Shown: positions 29,232-32,107 of the stretch, piece by piece | Layout of the letters: each line of letters opens with the position of its first letter | Position numbering within the stretch: position 1 is the first letter of the stretch | DNA from: a virus | IMG/VR virus record: IMGVR_UViG_3300030331_000168 | Span: 1-32,107 of that record | DNA length: 32,107 bases | Strand: one strand, 5' to 3' | The notes under the pieces: generated by a model | What the model saw: only the letters and a program-made list of their open reading frames with translations | Database searches by the model: none | What the model was told of the DNA's origin: nothing | Made by a program: the position numbers and the translations under genes

Positions 29232-29546
29232 ATGGCTCAGGTATCAGATGTTAGTTTAGCGAATCAAGGTTTTAGTTCATTTAGAACTGAATTGAACAAT
29301 ATTTTATCAGCACTCAATTCTCAACATAGTGGGAGTTCTGCCCCAGCGTCAGTAGTAGCTGGCACATTATGGGTAGATACTGCTACATCAGGGGTTTTAA
29401 AATTAAAAATGAATGATGGCACAGATAACGTAGAAATTTTACAATTAAATATATCAAGTAATGCTTTGACAAGTACGATGAGTGTTACTGGTACTATTAG
29501 CGAAACTGACCCAAACGCTTTGCCATTAGCAATCGCTTTAGGATAG
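29232..29546 (+). CDS. Short tail appendage protein
   Basis: The product has 104 residues. It matches a recurring phage pattern: DVSLANQGFSSFRTELNNIL, then SGSSAPASVVAGTLWVDTAT and LKLKMNDGTDNVEILQL. In many phages this segment is the N-terminal part of a longer fibre or head-decoration protein; here it stands alone. An AAAGGATA ribosome site precedes ATG 29232. The context, directly after the hub, suggests a virion appendage adaptor. Confidence 0.7.
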   Translation: MAQVSDVSLANQGFSSFRTELNNILSALNSQHSGSSAPASVVAGTLWVDTATSGVLKLKMNDGTDNVEILQLNISSNALTSTMSVTGTISETDPNALPLAIALG

Positions 29547-29554
29547 GAGGATAA

Positions 29555-29905
29555 ATGGCTAATACTTTTAAAGTAAAAACAAATGGTGCGATGCCAGCCA
29601 GTGCTGGAACTCCACTTACTTTATACACAGTGCCAAGTTCCACCACTACAGTTGTTATTGGATTGACACTTTGTAATATTCATACAACAGCAGTAACTGC
29701 TGATGTTCAATTAGTTTCAGATACAAGCGACACAGAAACAAACGAGACAGTTTTATTAATCAAAGATGTGAGCATTCCAGCTGGAAGTTCATTAGAGGTT
29801 TTATCTGGTGGTAAGTATGTCATGCAAACAACTGATATAATGAAAATAGATTGTTCAGTTTCTGCAAAGATAGACGCAACATTAAGTATATTAGAAATAA
29901 CATAG
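29555..29905 (+). CDS. Beta-rich structural protein of marine-phage type
   Basis: The product has 116 residues. The opening FKVKTNGAMPASAGTPLTLY and the middle TTTVVIGLTLCNIHTTAVTA, then SSLEVLSGGKYVMQTTD, form a small beta-sandwich. I recall near-identical short proteins in marine phage contigs, placed among tail genes, with no assigned function. GGAGGA before ATG 29555 is a strong ribosome site. It could be a tail-tip decoration or a fibre-anchoring protein. Confidence 0.65.
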   Translation: MANTFKVKTNGAMPASAGTPLTLYTVPSSTTTVVIGLTLCNIHTTAVTADVQLVSDTSDTETNETVLLIKDVSIPAGSSLEVLSGGKYVMQTTDIMKIDCSVSAKIDATLSILEIT

Positions 29906-29914
29906 AGGTTTAGA

Positions 29915-30616
29915 TTGGCTTATATTGGACAACAACCTGCAAAAGTAGCATTAACAAGTTCAGATATCGGGGCTGATATTATCAATGCTGACAAAATTGC
30001 AAATGATAGTATTAGTGAAGAACATATTGATAATACTGCTATTACAGGGTTTAGTGCATTAACATCTTTAGCAGACACAGATAAATTTTTAGTTTCCGAT
30101 GCAAGTGATAGTGGCAATCTTAAATATGTGGAGAATCAATATTTAGGTGGTGGTACTGTTAAAAAGATTACTAATGCTTATTTCTCTACAACGAGAGTAG
30201 CAACATCTTTTGATAAAGCTACAATTATATCTTCAGAAAATTTTGTTGCTCCAACTAATGGTCCTGTAAGCTGGTCATTTACTAAAGATGAATCGAGTAC
30301 AGCAATTATTTTTCATTTTCATTTTAGTTTATTAAATGGTTCACAATGTCATGCGTCAGCAATTTATAAAGATGATAATTCAAATTTTAGAAGAATCGCA
30401 TTTGATTTAGGTAGAAATGGAGGTGGTTCAATAATGTTATCTGGAGTTCAGTATTATACAGGATTAGGTACAGGATCACATACTTTTAAATTTTCTTGTG
30501 GAAGGTCAAATGATGGAGCAAATACAAGTTTTATACACAACCCAGATACTAATGACGGATCAGATATGTCAGGTGCAACTTGTTCAGCAGTAGTAGTTTA
30601 TGAGGTATCAACGTAA
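29915..30616 (+). CDS. Tail fibre protein, first fibre cassette
   Basis: The product has 233 residues with a TTG start at 29915 preceded by GAGG. The N-terminus AYIGQQPAKVALTSSDIGAD, with INADKIANDSISEEHIDN, is the repeated attachment segment found in many marine fibre proteins. Residues about 90-230 form a beta-rich tip ending GATCSAVVVYEVST, similar in style to the end of the protein at 165-689. It probably contacts the host surface. The stop overlaps the small partner gene (TAATG). Confidence 0.75.
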   Translation: MAYIGQQPAKVALTSSDIGADIINADKIANDSISEEHIDNTAITGFSALTSLADTDKFLVSDASDSGNLKYVENQYLGGGTVKKITNAYFSTTRVATSFDKATIISSENFVAPTNGPVSWSFTKDESSTAIIFHFHFSLLNGSQCHASAIYKDDNSNFRRIAFDLGRNGGGSIMLSGVQYYTGLGTGSHTFKFSCGRSNDGANTSFIHNPDTNDGSDMSGATCSAVVVYEVST

Positions 30617-30858
30617 TGGCACTTTTTGATACAATAGCTTGGACTATAGAAAATTTTAAAGGTTATGAAGGTAATCCACCAAGTAATAAAACCGAATATG
30701 ATAAAGTAAAAAATGATATGTTTACAGGCACTCCCCCTACTTGGACTGAAATTAAAACTAAAATGGATAATTATGTAAGTGTTAAAGATAGTGCAAAAGC
30801 TAAGTTAATAGCTGGTGAGCCTTTGACAGAGGAAGAGGCAGAAAGGATAGTTTTATAG
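30616..30858 (+). CDS. Small fibre-partner protein
   Basis: The product has 80 residues. It has ALFDTIAWTIENFKGYEGNP, then PPTWTEIKTKMDNYVSVKDS and a C-terminal LTEEEAERIVL. The TWTEIKTKMD segment matches TWTKLKAEMD in the protein at 689-901. Both genes directly follow fibre genes. The helical, charged nature suits a fibre chaperone or assembly partner; that is inference. The next fibre gene starts two bases after its stop. Confidence 0.62.
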   Translation: MALFDTIAWTIENFKGYEGNPPSNKTEYDKVKNDMFTGTPPTWTEIKTKMDNYVSVKDSAKAKLIAGEPLTEEEAERIVL

Positions 30859-30859
30859 T

Positions 30860-31849
30860 ATGTCTTACATAGGTAAAGAACCAACTACAGGCGATTTCGT
30901 TTTACTTGATAGCATAACGACAAGTGCAACAGCTAGTTATACTATGCAAAAAAATTCTGTTAACTTTGAACCTCAAAGTGCAAATCACATGATCGTATCT
31001 CTAAATGGAACGATACAAGCACCTGTAAGTTCATTTACTGTTTCAGGTTCTACACTTACTTTTGCAAGTGCATTAACAAGTTCTGATGTCATAGATTTTA
31101 TTTTAGTCTTAGGTAATGTCAATGATGTAGGGGTAGCTAGTTCAGTTGTTGATAGTGCAATAACAAAAAATAAATTAAATTTAATATCAACAAGTGGCAG
31201 TCCAGGTCTTGAAGTAAAAGGCGATGGCAGTTCAGAAAATGGGACAATACAACTTAATTGCTCAGCTAATTCACATGGAGTAAAAATCTCTAGTCCTGCA
31301 CATTCAGCAGGTCAATCATACGAATTAATTTTACCAACAGGAAATGTAACTGCTGATAAATTTTTAAAAGTAGCAAGTGTTAGTGGTTCTGGTGCAACAG
31401 GTATTGGTCAATTATCTTTTGCTGATGGCGAGGGTGGTACGAATACCCCTTATTTTCATGTTACGAAAAGTGGTGACCAAGCAATTTCAAGTGATAGTTT
31501 TACAACAGTAACATTTGATTCAGAAATATTTGATAGTGGAAACGCATTTGCTTCTAATACATTTACAGCACCATCTTCTGGTTATTATTTTATATATTCA
31601 CAATTAGTATGGAGTGGTACAACAAATTCAGATTATTCACTTAATAGATTAATGAAAAATGGTAGTCCTGTAAACTGGAACGCATTTTTTCAAACTAACA
31701 GCAGTGGTGGTTTTGGTGGGTTAATCATTTCATTATCAGCGAGTGATACTGTTACTGTACAATGTTATCAAGACTCTGGTGGTTCATTAAGTTTAAGAGG
31801 TGGAAGTCAAGATGAATGTCAATTTGGTGGATTTAAGTTAATAACATGA
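30860..31849 (+). CDS. Tail fibre with C1q-like C-terminal domain, second fibre cassette
   Basis: The product has 329 residues. The N-terminus SYIGKEPTTGDFVLLDSITT and the following ANHMIVSLNGTIQAPVSSFT with VIDFILVLGNVNDVG are the usual marine fibre attachment module. A beta-rich shaft, LEVKGDGSSENGTIQLN, follows. Residues about 200-329 resemble a C1q-like trimeric head: GNAFASNTFTAPSSGYYFIY, a DTVTVQCYQDSGGS strand and a final CQFGGFKLI. It is probably a trimeric receptor-binding fibre. Its stop overlaps the next start as ATGA. Confidence 0.78.
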   Translation: MSYIGKEPTTGDFVLLDSITTSATASYTMQKNSVNFEPQSANHMIVSLNGTIQAPVSSFTVSGSTLTFASALTSSDVIDFILVLGNVNDVGVASSVVDSAITKNKLNLISTSGSPGLEVKGDGSSENGTIQLNCSANSHGVKISSPAHSAGQSYELILPTGNVTADKFLKVASVSGSGATGIGQLSFADGEGGTNTPYFHVTKSGDQAISSDSFTTVTFDSEIFDSGNAFASNTFTAPSSGYYFIYSQLVWSGTTNSDYSLNRLMKNGSPVNWNAFFQTNSSGGFGGLIISLSASDTVTVQCYQDSGGSLSLRGGSQDECQFGGFKLIT

Positions 31850-32107
31850 GCAATTTATCATACAAAATTAGAGCATATCTTGGAAGATTACCAGATTTTA
31901 AATCTGAAGTTATTTTATATGATGATGGAAACGGAGTTGTTTATATAAAAGAATGGAACGCAAAAGATAAAGCAAAACCTACTGATGAACAATTAAACGC
32001 ATTAGAAACTGAAGCAACAAAACTTGAAAACAATGCAAAAGCAGACGCAAATAGAAAAGCTGAGTATTTATCTTGGGAAGAACAACTAGATTATATCTAT
32101 CATAATG
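31846..32107 (+). CDS. Tail-fibre partner protein, N-terminal part (gene crosses contig ends)
   Basis: ATG 31846 overlaps the fibre stop (ATGA). The gene runs off the window end after 87 codons plus one base and continues at base 100 after circular joining, giving 107 residues. The N-terminal half, SYKIRAYLGRLPDFKSEVIL with YDDGNGVVYIKEWNAKD, is a small beta domain. The next segment, AKPTDEQLNALETEATKLEN, is helical and leads to the YPK-ending domain described for 3-161. It is the longest of the three small fibre partners. Confidence 0.78.
   Translation, partial: MSNLSYKIRAYLGRLPDFKSEVILYDDGNGVVYIKEWNAKDKAKPTDEQLNALETEATKLENNAKADANRKAEYLSWEEQLDYIYHN
32010..32107. repeat. Terminal direct repeat, right copy (contig circularity)
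   Basis: Identical over 98 bases to 2-99. The genome unit is therefore about 32,009 bases. The overlap gives no information on the physical ends of packaged DNA, which may be cohesive, headful or repeated. Confidence 0.93.

Overview
This window looks like the complete genome of a small, AT-rich, tailed double-stranded DNA phage of siphovirus (long, flexible, non-contractile tail) type. Bases 2-99 and 32010-32107 are the same 98-base sequence and lie inside one gene, so the contig closes to a circle of about 32.0 kb. Many proteins resemble families I recall from marine phages and environmental viral contigs. Together with the low G+C and a Gram-negative type lipoprotein, this suggests a marine Gram-negative host, perhaps an alphaproteobacterium. 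The host is inference. I see no integrase, CI-like repressor, RNA polymerase, DNA polymerase, helicase, tRNA or CRISPR, so the phage is probably lytic and uses host replication.

The genes fall into two transcription units that diverge from 11004-11231 and converge at 5243-5246, where two stop codons overlap inside a hairpin. The leftward unit (11003 down to 5243) holds a conserved phage protein, a small protein, a GHKL ATPase with a C-terminal HExxH motif, an XF1762-like GNAT-type protein, a lipoprotein, a possible OB-fold protein, an HNH nuclease, small proteins, an HTH protein and a PD-(D/E)XK nuclease. Three genes in this unit carry the same unusual leader: an AAT repeat followed by GGAGG and ACAATG.

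The rightward unit starts with a VRR-NUC nuclease and a DUF1376-type replication protein. It continues through small terminase, an MT-A70 adenine methyltransferase, large terminase, portal, small basic proteins, minor head protein, scaffold and major capsid protein (with a hairpin after it). Next come connector and tail-completion proteins, tail tube, a tail chaperone with a canonical A AAA AAC -1 frameshift site, tape measure, tail-tip proteins, an acetyltransferase-like gene and a 1002-residue tail hub. After that come three tail-fibre plus small-partner cassettes; the second partner gene crosses the contig ends.

The rightward unit then runs through the start of the window: two exported or membrane proteins typical of marine phages, a membrane coiled-coil protein with i-spanin architecture, a second small membrane protein, a T4-type lysozyme, a GTA-type holin, and a run of five tiny, mostly very basic proteins. 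Most genes touch at ATGA, GTGA or TAATG junctions, so translational coupling is widespread. No stretch of more than 300 bases lacks a gene; the longest, 11004-11231, is the control region between the divergent units.
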